A DNA stretch of 64,000 nt. It comes from Liopterus haemorrhoidalis. Its lineage: Eukaryota > Arthropoda > Insecta > Coleoptera > Dytiscidae. Made by a program: the position numbers and the translations under genes. How positions within the stretch are numbered: position 1 is the stretch's first letter; each line of letters opens with the position of its first letter. Positions 62,955 through 64,000 of this stretch are shown here, in pieces. The stretch is from the NCBI GenBank assembly GCA_963971575.1, contig OZ020613.1:51454250-51518249 (forward strand), given 5' to 3'. The notes beneath the pieces were generated by a model. It did not search any database. It was given only the letters and a program-made list of their open reading frames with translations, and was not told where the DNA came from.

Positions 62955-63200
62955 ATATAATAATGAAACAAGAACCCTGATTAGGGAATTTGATATGTAA
63001 GTGTAGAGGTTGGCTGCACTGGTTGAACAGTTTGCAAGGTAGATATCAATTATGTTTTATAAATATTTTAAGTTATTGTGCCAATTTTATAAAATAAAAT
63101 GTTTTTTATAATTTGCGTTCACAATAATATCATTGTTACACTGAAAACAGTTTAACAATAGAAGCTATTGTTAATTTTTTTTTGGTGACTTTATTTTGAG
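62955..63200. other. Unassigned AT-rich DNA
   Basis: Nothing recognised. Confidence 0.35.
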
Positions 63201-63207
63201 GGATTGC

Positions 63208-63553
63208 AGTATAATCTGTCTCATTTTGTAATACGAAACTAGATCTGGTTACTTTGGTGACTGTTGTGGTGTAAATAGACTTTTATGGAAACATGTGAAC
63301 TTGTAAACCTGGCTTTTAAATATTTGGATAGGTTTTATTATATCGAGGTTATATTCACTCAAAAACTATATATGTCAGATAACAAATTGACATGTCAAAA
63401 TTGCGATTGACATGTCAAAATTGTGATAGACATGTCAAATATTTTGTAAGGTGCCACTTCAGAATTACCACCCTAAGATGATATTTTAAATACACTACAT
63501 AAAAATGAAATTTCTCTCTTAGTTTCATATTACAAAATGAGACAGATAATACT
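63208..63553. mobile_element. MITE family H, copy 2
   Basis: CAGTATAATCTGTCTCATTT plus TGTAATACGAAACT at the left is inverted at 63520-63553. The block CTAGATCTGGTTACTTTGGT with GTAAATAGACTT matches the 45.5-kb copy in reverse. Short ACATGTCAAAATTG repeats are at 63390-63440. Confidence 0.8.
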
Positions 63554-63555
63554 AT

Positions 63556-64000
63556 TCGTCTACGGCGTGTCATTAATACCCTCAAATATTTTAAAGTGTT
63601 TAATACAATTTGTAAATATTTCCATGCCAAATAATTATTTTATAAAATTATTATTAAGAAAATTAAAAAAGAAACTTTATTGTTTTGCATCTGTCAAATT
63701 ACTGTTGTGTTGTGTTATCATAGAAATTGTTTTATTATAAATTATTGCTATGGTGACCACATTTCACAAAAATCCCTAGATTGTATTCCGATAATTTTTA
63801 TAAATGAAATTTACAAACTTCTATAAAATAAGTGATGCAAAGTATAAAAAATTGTATATTATGCTCGTTTTATACGACGTATTGTAACACTTGTTTCTTT
63901 GGAGCATTCCTCGCTCCGCTCGTCTTACTTCAAAAAACTCGTGTGTCTTATAAAACTCGTATAATAATATACAATAGTGCGATAAGAAACTCATTATAGC
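63556..64000. other. Unassigned AT-rich DNA
   Basis: No gene recognised. A stretch at 63845-63965 has ATACGACG/CGTAT and ATAAAACTCGT-like pieces suggestive of a small foldback (GCTCGTTTTATACGAC against GTCTTATAAAACTCGT). The window ends inside unassigned DNA. Confidence 0.35.

Noticed and set aside
63415..63740. Open frames near the end of the window
   Set aside because: They run through the right end of MITE H and low-complexity flanks.

Overview
This is a very AT-rich eukaryotic window. Nothing in it looks bacterial: there are no operons, no ribosome binding sites, and no long intact genes. The transposon mix (many mariner/Tc1 lineages, piggyBac, pogo/Tigger, hAT and Harbinger-type MITEs, Helitron, jockey/I/CR1-like LINEs, a tRNA-derived SINE) and short TTAGG-like runs suggest an insect, possibly a hemipteran. 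The order is inference. I find no confident host exon. The window reads as intergenic DNA or the inside of a very long intron, filled by successive waves of transposons.

Layout. 0-6.2 kb: a pogo-like end, a Harbinger-like MITE inserted in a dispersed repeat (with an empty copy at 6 kb), a DUF4817-type Tc1/mariner element, and a short SWIM-like coding fragment. 7-18 kb: LINE 3' ends, two mariners, and a four-level nest at 11.6-13.4 kb (repeat B > MITE > MITE > SINE). 19-27 kb: repeat A copies, a CR1/jockey-like reverse transcriptase split by a hAT MITE, a rearranged mariner, and a piggyBac end. 27-44 kb: mariners, a pogo/Tigger transposase, a Tc1 element with both ends, repeat B copy 2, and a 1.26-kb TIR element that contains repeat A. 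45-57 kb: repeat B copy 3 inside repeat E, MITEs, a jockey RT fragment, a non-autonomous piggyBac, and two internally deleted mariners. 57-64 kb: a long hairpin, another nest (repeat A > MITE > hAT element > minisatellite), and a non-autonomous Helitron.

The transposases are all broken by frameshifts, stops or internal deletions, so nothing here can move on its own. The most unusual signal is in repeat B. Three copies carry different tRNA-like sequences (A and B boxes, T-run behind them) in the same slot between otherwise matching flanks. Two minus-strand sites, at 6.55 and 48.52 kb, match the recursive-splicing pattern of a pyrimidine tract followed by CAG|GTAAGT. This would fit a long minus-strand intron, but the two sites also lie in similar sequence and may be one repeat.

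All similarity calls are from reading the sequence; no database search was run.
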